The position numbers were made by a program, and so were the translations under genes. A DNA stretch of 60,821 bases from Dialister micraerophilus DSM 19965 (GTDB taxonomy: Bacteria; Bacillota; Negativicutes; Veillonellales; Dialisteraceae). Below the pieces are notes generated by a model. That model did no database searches and was not told where the DNA came from. It worked only from the letters and a program-made list of their open reading frames with translations. The stretch's first letter is position 1; every line of letters begins with the position of its first letter. Shown here piece by piece: positions 35,418 to 44,369 of this stretch. The stretch is from contig NZ_GL878519.1 in the NCBI RefSeq assembly GCF_000194985.1, positions 883,898-944,718 on the forward strand. Direction: 5' to 3'.

Positions 35418-36764
35418 ATGGAATTCAAACAAGATTTGAGAAAAATTGCGACTACCATGATTCCGGTGCTTATAGCACAACTTTCAATGGTAGGGATGAA
35501 CTTTATGGACAGCACGATGAGCGGTCATGTAAGTGCGGATGATTTGGCGGGAGTTGCGGTAGGCGCAGGATTGTTCATGCCGGTACTTACATGCTCATTG
35601 GGTATTTTATCAGCATCTACACCGATAATTGCACAATTGGTAGGTAAAAAAGAAAATGAAAAAATACCGTATGTGGTAAGAACCGGTATTTTGCTTGGAA
35701 TAATTATCGCACTTGTATTTGCAACGGCATATTTTATTTTTATAGACAATATAATGAACGCACTTGCGCTTACACCGTCGGTAGAGAAAATTGCACGAAT
35801 GTACCTTCTTGCAATGGTGGTTGCAGTGTTCTTTCAAGCGCCGCTCATATCGATACGAGCATTAACGGATACCGTTCAAGGTACTGCATTGTCCATGAAA
35901 CTTTTTTTAACGGCACTTCCGATAAACGGACTTTTGAATTACCTTTTTATCTTCGGTGCGTTCGGTATGGAAGGATACGGAGGAGTAGGAGCCGGAATTG
36001 CAACTGCAATTACATACATGCTTGTTCTTGGTATGTTTTTATTTGCAATACGACAAGATCCCGTATTTCAAAGTAAAAAAATATTTTCAGGTTTAAAAAC
36101 TTACATACGTGATTGGAAAGAGTATTGTGAAATAGGAATACCGAACGGACTTGGAATATTTATGGAAACAAGTCTTTTCGGATTTTTGATAATATTTATG
36201 GCGAAATTCGGTACCGTTGCAATCGGTTCGTATCAAGCGGCACTAAATTTTTCAAATTTGATATACACCATACCTTTAAGCTGTTCGATAGCAATGACTA
36301 TCTTGATAGGAGTTGAAGTGGGTGCAGGAAGATATAAAAAAGCGAAAAAATACGGAAGATGCGGAATTGTACTTACACTTGCAATTGCGGTAATTACACT
36401 TATATCGACAATAGCATTTCGAAGTTATATAGCAAGACTGTATTCAAATGAAGCCGAAGTTTTGGAATTGGTTGCACAATTTCTTGTATATTGCGCGTGT
36501 TGGCAAATGTTTGATGCCGTAGCTGCTCCGATACAAGGTATATTGAGAGGGTATAAAGATGTAAAAATACCGTTTATTATGATGGTGATTGCATATTGGT
36601 GCGTGTGTCTTCCTGTCGGATTGATTATGGATCACGTATTTAATCACGGACCTTTTGCATATTGGCAAGGACTTGTAAGCGGAGTCGGTGCATCTGCAAC
36701 ATTACTAACTGCAAGACTTATATACTTGGAAAGAAAATACGGAAAATTTAAAAGTACAAATTAA
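35418..36764 (+). CDS. MATE family efflux transporter
   Basis: 448 aa with twelve helices. TMIPVLIAQLSMVGMNFMDSTMSG at the N-terminus (given here in part), the ALPINGLLNYLFIFG segment and the second-half CWQMFDAVAAPIQGILRGYKD match NorM-type MATE exporters that expel cationic drugs in exchange for Na+ or H+. ATG 35418 follows AGAAAGG; the frame is open back to 35358 but that ATG has no RBS and overlaps the preceding gene. Confidence 0.88.
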   Translation: MEFKQDLRKIATTMIPVLIAQLSMVGMNFMDSTMSGHVSADDLAGVAVGAGLFMPVLTCSLGILSASTPIIAQLVGKKENEKIPYVVRTGILLGIIIALVFATAYFIFIDNIMNALALTPSVEKIARMYLLAMVVAVFFQAPLISIRALTDTVQGTALSMKLFLTALPINGLLNYLFIFGAFGMEGYGGVGAGIATAITYMLVLGMFLFAIRQDPVFQSKKIFSGLKTYIRDWKEYCEIGIPNGLGIFMETSLFGFLIIFMAKFGTVAIGSYQAALNFSNLIYTIPLSCSIAMTILIGVEVGAGRYKKAKKYGRCGIVLTLAIAVITLISTIAFRSYIARLYSNEAEVLELVAQFLVYCACWQMFDAVAAPIQGILRGYKDVKIPFIMMVIAYWCVCLPVGLIMDHVFNHGPFAYWQGLVSGVGASATLLTARLIYLERKYGKFKSTN

Positions 36765-36774
36765 TATATGAAAC

Positions 36775-36812
36775 AAAAAAGTCGTTCACTCGTCAAATGT
36801 GAACGACTTTTA
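36775..36812. terminator. Bidirectional terminator between MATE and PotE-like genes
   Basis: A perfect 13-bp stem (AAAAGTCGTTCAC with GTGAACGACTTTT) flanked by As and Ts; it serves both convergent genes. Confidence 0.9.
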
Positions 36813-36814
36813 AC

Positions 36815-38131
36815 TTATACATGGGAAATTTTTACGTTGTTGTGAAATCTCTTTTTGATATAAAAAATTATAATGCCTATAATTGCGACAATTACTCCGT
36901 CACCGATTATACTCCAACCGCAACCGTAAATTGCATAAATGCTATATACTGCGCCGATAAATGCGGAAAAGTTTGTCAGACCGCGTTTGCTTTTCTCTAT
37001 ACCTTCTATTCTTTGCATCGCAGGAACGGAGGCCATGGAAAGTACATAAGGTATAAGGTTTATAGTTACCGCCAAATTAATCAAAATGTTGAACTGATTA
37101 ATCAAAGTTGGACTTATAGTCATCAAAGACAAAACCAGCTGAATGATAAGTACGGTAAAGATAGACATATAAGGAGCGCCTCTTGAAGTTACTTTTTGCA
37201 AGTAATGCGGGAAATGTCCGAGCGATGCCGAATTACGTACGACTTCGGCAATTGTGAATTGCCAAGCAGTTAAAGAAACGAAACATGAAACTACCAACAT
37301 GCAAGAAACGATATGACCGGTAGTATTACCCATCATTGCCGCATAAGCAAGTCCGAAAGGAGCATTTGCACCGATAAGTTCCGTATAAGGTACGATACCT
37401 CCGATAATTGCAGTAGACAAAGTATACATAATACCTGCAAGCAATGTTCCGGATAAAACTGCGATAGGAACGTTTTTTTCAGGATTTTCAACAGCAGAGG
37501 AATTTGCACACGCAGTTTCAAGTCCTAAGAAAGACCAAAGAATAATTGCAATAGAATCTTTCAATGTTACGATAAACGGTAATCCTCTAGGATTCCACGC
37601 CTGCATGTAAGTGTCCATACTGAAAGAAGTGAATCCGAACAAAAGTAATCCTATAATAGGAATCATTACACAAATTACACCTATTGAACCGAAACGTCCG
37701 GTACCTTTTGACCCCAAAAAACTTATGGAAGCCGAAAGTATAAGAACAACTATAGTAGTCAAACAAGATCCTACAGGCGAAAGATTCCAACCGAACACAT
37801 AAGAAGCATAACTTACAACACCTATAGAAATAGCTATATTTGCGATAATAAGAGAAATCGTATAAGTGAAATTGGCAAGGAAATTGCCCAATTTACCGAA
37901 ACCGTACTCCGCATAACCCCCTAAACCGCCGCCTTTTTTGTTGTACATACCGCATTTTGCAAAAGCATAAGCCAAAATAGTAGCTCCCAAAGAAGCCAAA
38001 ATCCAAGCAAATATTGAAATAGTACCTATTTCGGCAAGCTTGGAGGGCAGCAAAATTATTCCCGAACCCATCATATTGATAGCAGTAACGGTAGTCAGCT
38101 GTAAAACACCCATTTTTTTTGCGTTAGCCAT
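36815..38131 (-). CDS. PotE-like amino acid/polyamine antiporter (APC family)
   Basis: 438 aa, twelve helices. MGVLQLTTVTAINMMGSGII and LPSKLAEIGTISI are the N-terminal PotE/CadB signature, followed by AYAFAKCGMYNKKGG, LWSFLGLETACANSSAVENPEKNVP and LTAWQFTIAEV. It is clearly related to the two PotE proteins at 48.3 and 54.7 kb but more diverged from E. coli PotE, and it has no decarboxylase beside it. Probably exchanges an amino acid with a polyamine or another amino acid. RBS AGAAGGATG. Confidence 0.85.
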   Translation of the reverse strand: MANAKKMGVLQLTTVTAINMMGSGIILLPSKLAEIGTISIFAWILASLGATILAYAFAKCGMYNKKGGGLGGYAEYGFGKLGNFLANFTYTISLIIANIAISIGVVSYASYVFGWNLSPVGSCLTTIVVLILSASISFLGSKGTGRFGSIGVICVMIPIIGLLLFGFTSFSMDTYMQAWNPRGLPFIVTLKDSIAIILWSFLGLETACANSSAVENPEKNVPIAVLSGTLLAGIMYTLSTAIIGGIVPYTELIGANAPFGLAYAAMMGNTTGHIVSCMLVVSCFVSLTAWQFTIAEVVRNSASLGHFPHYLQKVTSRGAPYMSIFTVLIIQLVLSLMTISPTLINQFNILINLAVTINLIPYVLSMASVPAMQRIEGIEKSKRGLTNFSAFIGAVYSIYAIYGCGWSIIGDGVIVAIIGIIIFYIKKRFHNNVKISHV

Positions 38132-38635
38132 AATATCATCCTTCTTTCTTTCCGGTATGCGAAAAGCGAAATAATCAAATAGAGAGTATCGCTAATTCAC
38201 GTTATTGCTAAAGCAATATAACATATAAAAAAAGTTGATACAATACTTATTTTGAGGAGAAAAATGAATAAAAAATTTTAAATTTTTTTTGAGAACAGAA
38301 AATAGAGAATTTGGAAGAAATGGGAAGACAAATTTAAAAGTCAAAAGAATAAAGGCGTTATAAAACGGAATTTTTATGCAATAAAAATTAAAAACATGCG
38401 AGAAAAACGGAAAGAATATACAAAAATAAATAAAATCTGAAAAATATTTCAGTGTTAAAAAAACCTTAAATAGCTTTATTCAGCTTAAAACGAGCATAAA
38501 AGGCTTAATATTAAAATATAACCGTATGAAAAGTTGAAGAGATATTTTTTTATACAAATATAAAAATTTTTTTATAAGAAAAAATATCCGTTTTGTGCGA
38601 AAATAAAGAAAAAGAAGAGAGAAAAGTATTCGTTG

Positions 38636-38653
38636 TTTGCATATATATGCAAA
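38636..38653. promoter_or_regulatory. 18-bp perfect palindrome
   Basis: TTTGCATATATATGCAAA is self-complementary along its full length and stands in the middle of the gene-free gap. It looks like an operator for a dimeric regulator, but no gene or promoter lies close enough to assign one. Confidence 0.35.
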
Positions 38654-38871
38654 ATATAAAACATTTGAAATCAAAAAAATATTTTCATTTTAATTTTGAG
38701 TAAAGTAAAGAAATACGAAGTAAAAACGAAAAAAAGCGATAAATGTAAAGAAAAATGAAAAAATATTTTTCAATGTAAGCGTTCAACGTAAATGAATCAT
38801 ATAAACATGTCGGAAAATGTATTAAAGACCTTATTCATATTAATAAAAACCGGCGGATTTTAATATATTTG

Positions 38872-38900
38872 TTGACTTTTGAGGCTCTTTTGTTTATACT
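38872..38900 (+). promoter_or_regulatory. Sigma-70-type promoter for greA-lysS
   Basis: TTGACT (38872-38877) and TATACT (38895-38900) with a 17-base spacer, 61 bases before the greA start. Confidence 0.8.
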
Positions 38901-38960
38901 TAACTACAATATTAACGGTCGATGATTCGAAAGTATTCTTAATGAAAAGGAGAAATTGCT

Positions 38961-39449
38961 ATGGCTGATATGCAACGTACGCTTGTCACCCGTGAAGGGC
39001 TTGAAAAAATGCAAAAAGAATTGGACGAGCTTCGCTCCAAAAAACGTGGCGAAGTGGCACAGCGTTTAAAAGAAGCCATTTCAATGGGAGATCTTTCGGA
39101 AAACTCCGAATACGATGATGCAAAGAATGAACAGTCTTTCGTTGAAGGTAGAATTTTGGAACTTGAAACGAAGATCAGAACTGCAGTACTTATTTCTCAA
39201 AAGAAAAAAGGCGGCAGAGTGGATTTGGCATCAACTGTCACCATACAGGATATGAGTGACGGTTCCGAAGAGACCGTGACCATTGTAGGCAGTACGGAAT
39301 CCGATCCGTTTGAAGGTAAGATTTCAAACGAATCTCCGGCAGGACGTGCACTTATGGGCTCAAAGTTGGGAGATATCGTGGAAGTTGATGCTCCTACAGG
39401 TATTATTAAGTATAAAATAACAGGTATCGACGGTGCGAAAGTCAAATGA
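38961..39449 (+). CDS. greA: Transcription elongation factor GreA
   Basis: 162 aa. The N-terminal coiled coil carries the functional tip acids in ISMGDLSENSEYDDAKNEQ, and the C-terminal FKBP-like domain ends with SPAGRALMGSKLGD and VDAPTGIIKYKI. GreA enters the secondary channel of RNA polymerase and stimulates cleavage of backtracked RNA. RBS AAAAGGAG. It is followed 104 bases later by lysS, a pairing common in Firmicutes. A short GAGCC/GGCTC hairpin sits at its stop codon but lacks a T run. Confidence 0.95.
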   Translation: MADMQRTLVTREGLEKMQKELDELRSKKRGEVAQRLKEAISMGDLSENSEYDDAKNEQSFVEGRILELETKIRTAVLISQKKKGGRVDLASTVTIQDMSDGSEETVTIVGSTESDPFEGKISNESPAGRALMGSKLGDIVEVDAPTGIIKYKITGIDGAKVK

Positions 39450-39553
39450 GCCTTACGGCTCAGATTAAATTAAACTCGGATATGAAAAAAACACGTTCAA
39501 CAGAACGTTAGTCACTTGATTAGTTATGTATTGTAAATAAAGGAGTTTTTATT

Positions 39554-41056
39554 ATGTCAAATAACAGAGTTAACGATACCAATGAACAAAGAGAAATTCG
39601 AATTGCAAAGTTAGATCAGATTCGTGCATTAGGATATGACCCCTTCGGTCAGAAGTTTGCATTCACGCATCGTGCTGCAGACGTTTTGGAAAATGCTCAG
39701 GCATTGGAAGAATCCGGTGAACATGTAAGACTTGCCGGACGTTTGATGCTTATTCGTGACCACGGTAAGACTGCATTTGCAGTACTTCGTGATGACAGAA
39801 GCGACATTCAGCTTTACTTCCGTAAGGATGAACTTACAGAAAATGAATGGGCATTGTACAAGCTCTTGGATATGGGAGATATTATCGGAGTTGAAGGTAC
39901 GGTATTCAAGACACATACCGGAGAAACTACGATTCGTGTTTCCACATACACAATTTTAACTAAGACATTACGTCCGATGCCTGAAAAGTGGCATGGACTT
40001 ACAGATAAGGAACAGCGTTATCGTATGAGATACGTAGACTTGATTTGCAACCCGCAAGTTAAGGATACATTTATCAAGAGAACGAAGATGCTCAATGCTA
40101 TTCGTAAGTGGTACACCGATCACGGATTCTTGGAAGTTGAAACACCGGTATTGCAGCCGTTGTACGGCGGTGCAAATGCTCGTCCGTTCGTTACACATTT
40201 GAACGCTATGGACATGACAATGTACTTACGTATTGCACCGGAACTTTACTTGAAGAGATTGGTTGTCGGCGGTATCGACAGAGTGTTTGAAATTACACGT
40301 AACTTCCGTAATGAAGGTATGGATGCAAAGCACAATCCTGAATTTACAGCTATGGAATCATACCAGGCATACGGTGATATCGAAGATGCAATTCATCAGA
40401 CGGAAGAAATTGTTGCGGAATGTGCAAGAATTTGCTACGGTTCTACAAAGTTCGTATACGAAGGTGTTGAATTGGATGTAACTCCTCCGTGGCCGCGTCT
40501 TACAATGTCGGAAGCTGTAAAGAAGTACACAGGCGAAGATTTCGACGCTGCAAAGACATTGGAAGAAGCACGTGCAATTGCAGATCGTTTGAATGTAGAA
40601 TACGGTGAATACGAAGGTCCGGGTAAGATTTTGGCAGATGTATTCGATGAATACGTTGAAGACAAGCTCGTACAGCCGATTCATATTACACGTCATCCGA
40701 TTGAAGTTTCACCGTTGTCCAAGCTCAGTGCGGACGACCACAGATTCACAGACAGATTTGAATCTTACATCTTTACACGTGAACTTGCAAACGGATTCTC
40801 GGAAATTAACGACCCGATTGATCAGCGTAAGCGTTTCGAAATTCAGCTTGCAGACCGTGACGATGACGAAGCACATCCGATGGATGAAGACTTTATCAGA
40901 TCTTTGGAATACGGTATGCCTCCGACAGGCGGATTGGGTATCGGATTGGATCGTCTCTTTATGCTTATGACAGGATCACACAGCATTCGTGACGTAATAT
41001 TCTTCCCGACAATGAAGCCGGAAGGTTACGGTGAAGACGAAGAAACTGAAAAATAA
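39554..41056 (+). CDS. lysS: Lysyl-tRNA synthetase, class II
   Basis: 500 aa. N-terminal OB-fold anticodon domain (about residues 55-150), then the class II core with motif 1 near FLEVETPVLQP, motif 2 FRNEGMDAKHNPEFT and motif 3 GLGIGLDRLFML. Completely typical in length. AAAGGAG precedes the ATG. I found no T-box in the 104 bases before it, so it is probably transcribed from the greA promoter. Two terminators follow. Confidence 0.96.
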   Translation: MSNNRVNDTNEQREIRIAKLDQIRALGYDPFGQKFAFTHRAADVLENAQALEESGEHVRLAGRLMLIRDHGKTAFAVLRDDRSDIQLYFRKDELTENEWALYKLLDMGDIIGVEGTVFKTHTGETTIRVSTYTILTKTLRPMPEKWHGLTDKEQRYRMRYVDLICNPQVKDTFIKRTKMLNAIRKWYTDHGFLEVETPVLQPLYGGANARPFVTHLNAMDMTMYLRIAPELYLKRLVVGGIDRVFEITRNFRNEGMDAKHNPEFTAMESYQAYGDIEDAIHQTEEIVAECARICYGSTKFVYEGVELDVTPPWPRLTMSEAVKKYTGEDFDAAKTLEEARAIADRLNVEYGEYEGPGKILADVFDEYVEDKLVQPIHITRHPIEVSPLSKLSADDHRFTDRFESYIFTRELANGFSEINDPIDQRKRFEIQLADRDDDEAHPMDEDFIRSLEYGMPPTGGLGIGLDRLFMLMTGSHSIRDVIFFPTMKPEGYGEDEETEK

Positions 41057-41065
41057 GAATAATAA

Positions 41066-41097
41066 GAGTAACCGATACGATATCGGTTACTCTTTTT
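41066..41097 (+). terminator. First terminator after lysS
   Basis: An 11- to 12-bp stem (GAGTAACCGATA with TATCGGTTACTC), loop CGA, then T5. Confidence 0.9.
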
Positions 41098-41110
41098 GAT
41101 TGCAGAATAG

Positions 41111-41136
41111 GAGTAAGGGAAACCTTACTCTTTTTT
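41111..41136 (+). terminator. Second terminator after lysS
   Basis: An 8-bp stem (GAGTAAGG with CCTTACTC) closed by a GAAA tetraloop and followed by T6; it backs up the first terminator. Confidence 0.85.
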
Positions 41137-41395
41137 GTTTGTGTGAAAATATAATAATCGTGAAATGAATTTTCTGAATTTGATTTTTGCAATTGTGTAA
41201 AAAGATGAAACTAAAACTTTTTTTATATGTATGAATTACATAAATTTATTTTTGAAATTTATACGGATTTTACAATAGAGCATTTCTTTTTGAATAATTT
41301 TAATTTAATTTTCAAATTTTATACATGCATTTGATTGGATTTTGATAAACGGTTTGTATATTGAATAAAGAGAGTTATTTTTAGGAGGATGCGAT

Positions 41396-43240
41396 ATGAG
41401 AAAAACTCAGAAAAAACTTCTTTTGTGCGGTATATTGGCTTGTATGTCCGCTTTGGGAAATGTAGCGGGAATATCCGCTGCGGACATAAGAATTTTACCG
41501 ATAGACACGGCGAAGTTCTGGGCGGGCGCCCGCTTCGACTTTGACGTGGAAGTGGCGACGGAAAAACCGTTGGGAGATGTAAAAATAGAAATTAACGGCA
41601 TTTCAGCGGATAAATTTTTCGAAAAACCGCTTGTAAAAAAAGATTTGGGAAACGGAGTTACTTCTTTCAGAGTAAACGACGTAACTTTCAAGAAACCGGG
41701 TAAAGCCGTTGTAACCGTGAAGGCGGATGAAAACGGAAAAACATACACTGCAAACGCGGATTATTCCGTAGTTTCCGAAAAAGCGAACAAGAAAGCGAAA
41801 AACGTAATTCTCTTCATAGGTGACGGCATGTCGCTTCAGGCAAGACAAATTGCAAGAATTATTTCAAAAGGAATGACGAACGGAAAGTACAATGATTATC
41901 TTGCAATGGAAAAACTTGAAAACAACGCCGTTATTACGACAAGCGGCTACGATTCGCTCGTTACCGACTCGGCAAACTCGGCATCCGCTTATGCCACCGG
42001 ACATAAATCCGTGGTAAATGCAATGGGCGTATATGAAAACTCCACCGAAGATCCTTTTGACGACCCGAAAGTTGAAAACATAGCGGAAATTTTGAAAAGA
42101 ACAAGAGGTATGTCAATCGGTCTTGTAACGACGGCGGAATCAACCGACGCGACCCCGGCCGCAATGGTAGGACATACAAGAAGACGTGCAAATCAGGATT
42201 ATCTTGCAAAAGACTACTTGGAAGACTATCATCGTCCCGATGTAATTTTGGGCGGCGGCTCTCGCAGATACATTCCGAAAGATCTTCCGGGTTCGAAACG
42301 TAAAGACAATATAGATGTAATTGAAGAATTCAAGAAGAAAGGTTACACTTTCGCTTCCGACAAAGAGGAACTTTTGAACGCATCGGGAGATAAACCGCTA
42401 TTGGGACTCTTCCATACATCTACAATGAACGTTTATATCGACAGAGAAATGTTTAAAAATCCGAAAGTTTTGAAAAATTTCCCAAATCAGCCCAACTTAA
42501 TAGACATGACGAAGAAAACATTGGAAATTTTATCCAAAAACGAAAACGGTTTCTTCGCGATGATAGAAGGCGCTTCCATCGACAAACAATTACACGATAT
42601 GGACTGGCACAGAGCTACATATGACACAATCGAATTCGACAAAGCGATAGAATATGCGCGCGACTGGAGTTTGAAACGCGGCGACGATACGTTGATTATC
42701 GTGCTTGCGGACCATGCTCACGGTATTTCCATAAGCGGTACATACCATGAAAAAGACGGCAAGAAAGGCGCCGAAGCGGTACGTATTTATGCAGATTCCA
42801 TATTACCGACATTCAAGGATTTGGACGGCGACGGATTCCCTGAAAATCCCGATCCGGACGTAACTTTGGCGGTACAATACGCAAACCACCCGAGTTACTA
42901 CGAAAACTATCACTTCATGGAAGTTCCTACACCTCCGGCGCTTGCAATAAATGAAACCGTGAAAGAAGCGGTACGTACAGGAGATAAAGTAGAATACAAA
43001 GAAGTATTGCAGGCAAGTTCGAAAGCAAATCCGGCACGCATTCCCTTAGGCGGAAAACCGGAGCTTGTACCGGCAAACATTCCGAAATCAGATCCTCAGG
43101 AAGTGCACTCCGCGGACGACATTCTTCTCAATGCGGGTGGTCCGGGATCCGAATACTTCAAGGGTATGATGGACAACACGGAAGTATTCTTCGGAATTCT
43201 CCGCGCGCTCGGAATAGATGCGAATAAAAACTTAAAATGA
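41396..43240 (+). CDS. Secreted alkaline phosphatase, PhoA family, with N-terminal Ig-like domain
   Basis: 614 aa. A signal peptide (residues 1-28, cut after ISA-A) is followed by a ~100-residue beta-rich domain (about 30-130) and the catalytic domain: FIGDGM, TDSANSASAYATG with nucleophile Ser192, TDATPAA, EGASIDKQLH, ADHAHG and EVHSADD. All zinc and Mg ligands of E. coli PhoA have counterparts. It frees phosphate outside the membrane. Codons are richer in GCG, CGC and GGC than in the neighbours, and the operon contains a secreted CPFC protein and an ABC transporter, so the cluster may be acquired. RBS AGGAGG. Confidence 0.9.
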   Translation: MRKTQKKLLLCGILACMSALGNVAGISAADIRILPIDTAKFWAGARFDFDVEVATEKPLGDVKIEINGISADKFFEKPLVKKDLGNGVTSFRVNDVTFKKPGKAVVTVKADENGKTYTANADYSVVSEKANKKAKNVILFIGDGMSLQARQIARIISKGMTNGKYNDYLAMEKLENNAVITTSGYDSLVTDSANSASAYATGHKSVVNAMGVYENSTEDPFDDPKVENIAEILKRTRGMSIGLVTTAESTDATPAAMVGHTRRRANQDYLAKDYLEDYHRPDVILGGGSRRYIPKDLPGSKRKDNIDVIEEFKKKGYTFASDKEELLNASGDKPLLGLFHTSTMNVYIDREMFKNPKVLKNFPNQPNLIDMTKKTLEILSKNENGFFAMIEGASIDKQLHDMDWHRATYDTIEFDKAIEYARDWSLKRGDDTLIIVLADHAHGISISGTYHEKDGKKGAEAVRIYADSILPTFKDLDGDGFPENPDPDVTLAVQYANHPSYYENYHFMEVPTPPALAINETVKEAVRTGDKVEYKEVLQASSKANPARIPLGGKPELVPANIPKSDPQEVHSADDILLNAGGPGSEYFKGMMDNTEVFFGILRALGIDANKNLK

Positions 43241-43683
43241 CAAAATTTCAAAAAAATATAATTTTACTTTTGCTGACGATACTGTTGCTTCTATGTTTTA
43301 AATTCTCGGCATCCGCGACCGAACTAGAATTCGATGAAATGTATGCGGGATGGTCATCTGGCGCATTAATCTATTCGCAAAAACTCGAAAGTCTGGAAGG
43401 GCGTGAAGTCACCGTTACGGGGTACATGGCTCCGCCGCTTACACCGACAATTCGATTTTTCGTACTGACGGAAGTGCCCATGGCAATCTGTCCCTTTTGC
43501 AGCAGCGACGCTGATTGGCCGGACAATATTATCGTAGTTAAAGTACAGAATTCGATTACCGCACTTCCCTATGACGTACCGATTTCCGTAACCGGAACTT
43601 TGGAAATAGGAAGTGAAATAGATTATGAAACCGGATTCGTCAGTCAACTCAGGATAAGAGCATACGATATTTCTACATATTGA
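43237..43683 (+). CDS. Secreted protein with CPFC motif, DUF3299-like
   Basis: 148 aa. A signal peptide or membrane anchor (residues 1-28, ending SASA-T) precedes a small beta-barrel-like domain: LEGREVTVTGYMAPPL near residue 52, then FFVLTEVPMAICPFCSSDADWPDN with a CxxC. Its layout resembles DUF3299 proteins, which often accompany LolD/FtsX-type ABC transporters. The two Cys may bind a metal or form a disulphide. It starts inside the stop of the phosphatase gene (ATGA overlap), so the two are made together. Exact function unknown. Confidence 0.65.
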   Translation: MTKFQKNIILLLLTILLLLCFKFSASATELEFDEMYAGWSSGALIYSQKLESLEGREVTVTGYMAPPLTPTIRFFVLTEVPMAICPFCSSDADWPDNIIVVKVQNSITALPYDVPISVTGTLEIGSEIDYETGFVSQLRIRAYDISTY

Positions 43684-43703
43684 TGAAAGGAAAGGAGAAA
43701 CTC

Positions 43704-44369
43704 TTGATTGAAGTAAGTAATTTGACTCGTACATTCTCCGATTCTTCGGGATATGTGGTAAAAGCCTTGTTGGTTAAAGAGTTCAAGCTGGAAAAAGGAG
43801 AAAAAACGGCACTCATAGGACCGTCGGGAAGTGGAAAAACAACTTTTTTGCACTGTCTTTCCGCTCTCCTTTCTCCGACATCCGGAATTATTCTCATCGA
43901 CGGACGAAGCGTAGAAACGATGACAAGCAAAGAAAAAGAAAAATGGCGCGCGACATTCGTAGGATATATATTTCAAAAAGCACTTCTGATTCCGTATCTA
44001 AACGTTTATGAAAATATTTCTCTTTCTGCGGAGATGGCGGGAAAAAAGAAAACGAAAAAAGAAATAGAAAATTGGCTTGAGAAAGTAGGACTTGAAGGTT
44101 ACGGAAAAAGAAAACCCTCCGGACTTTCCGGAGGAGAACAGCAACGAGTTTCATTCATTCGCGCAATTATTAAAGAGCCGAAACTTATTCTTGCGGACGA
44201 ACCCACCGCATCGCTTGATATGGAAAACGGTCGCATTCTTATGAAACTGCTTCTCGATTATCAAAAAGAAAGTGAATGCATGCTCATATGTGCGACTCAC
44301 GATCGACAAGTGCAAAAATATTTTTCTCGTAAATTTGTTTTGGAAAGAGAGCGTGTACCATGTACCTGA
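43704..44369 (+). CDS. ABC transporter ATP-binding protein (LolD/MacB type)
   Basis: 221 aa from TTG at 43704, which has AAAGGAG at six bases; earlier in-frame codons overlap the previous stop and that RBS. Walker A GPSGSGKTT, signature LSGGEQQR, Walker B LILADEP and the switch His in ATHD are intact. The sequence is of the MacB/LolD class, whose permeases move lipoproteins, peptides or other substrates by mechanotransmission rather than classical import. It overlaps the permease by ten bases. Confidence 0.9.
   Translation: MIEVSNLTRTFSDSSGYVVKALLVKEFKLEKGEKTALIGPSGSGKTTFLHCLSALLSPTSGIILIDGRSVETMTSKEKEKWRATFVGYIFQKALLIPYLNVYENISLSAEMAGKKKTKKEIENWLEKVGLEGYGKRKPSGLSGGEQQRVSFIRAIIKEPKLILADEPTASLDMENGRILMKLLLDYQKESECMLICATHDRQVQKYFSRKFVLERERVPCT

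Larger units (their letters stand above)
38132..38960. other. 829-base A/T-rich intergenic gap
   Basis: No convincing gene. Short frames here (for example 38480-38674 on the minus strand) have no RBS and a composition set by A/T runs. It holds a perfect 18-bp palindrome at 38636-38653, an ATTGCT/AGCAAT hairpin near 38205, a five-codon frame with a GAGGAG at 38255 (MNKKF), and the greA promoter at its right end. Confidence 0.6.

Noticed and set aside
38480-38674. 64-residue minus-strand frame in the large gap
   Set aside because: No RBS, composition (Phe, Leu, Tyr, Lys) typical of random A/T-rich DNA.
39450-39553. T-box leader of lysS
   Set aside because: Only 104 bases are available, and neither a specifier loop nor the T-box core sequence is visible; small hairpins there lack T runs.
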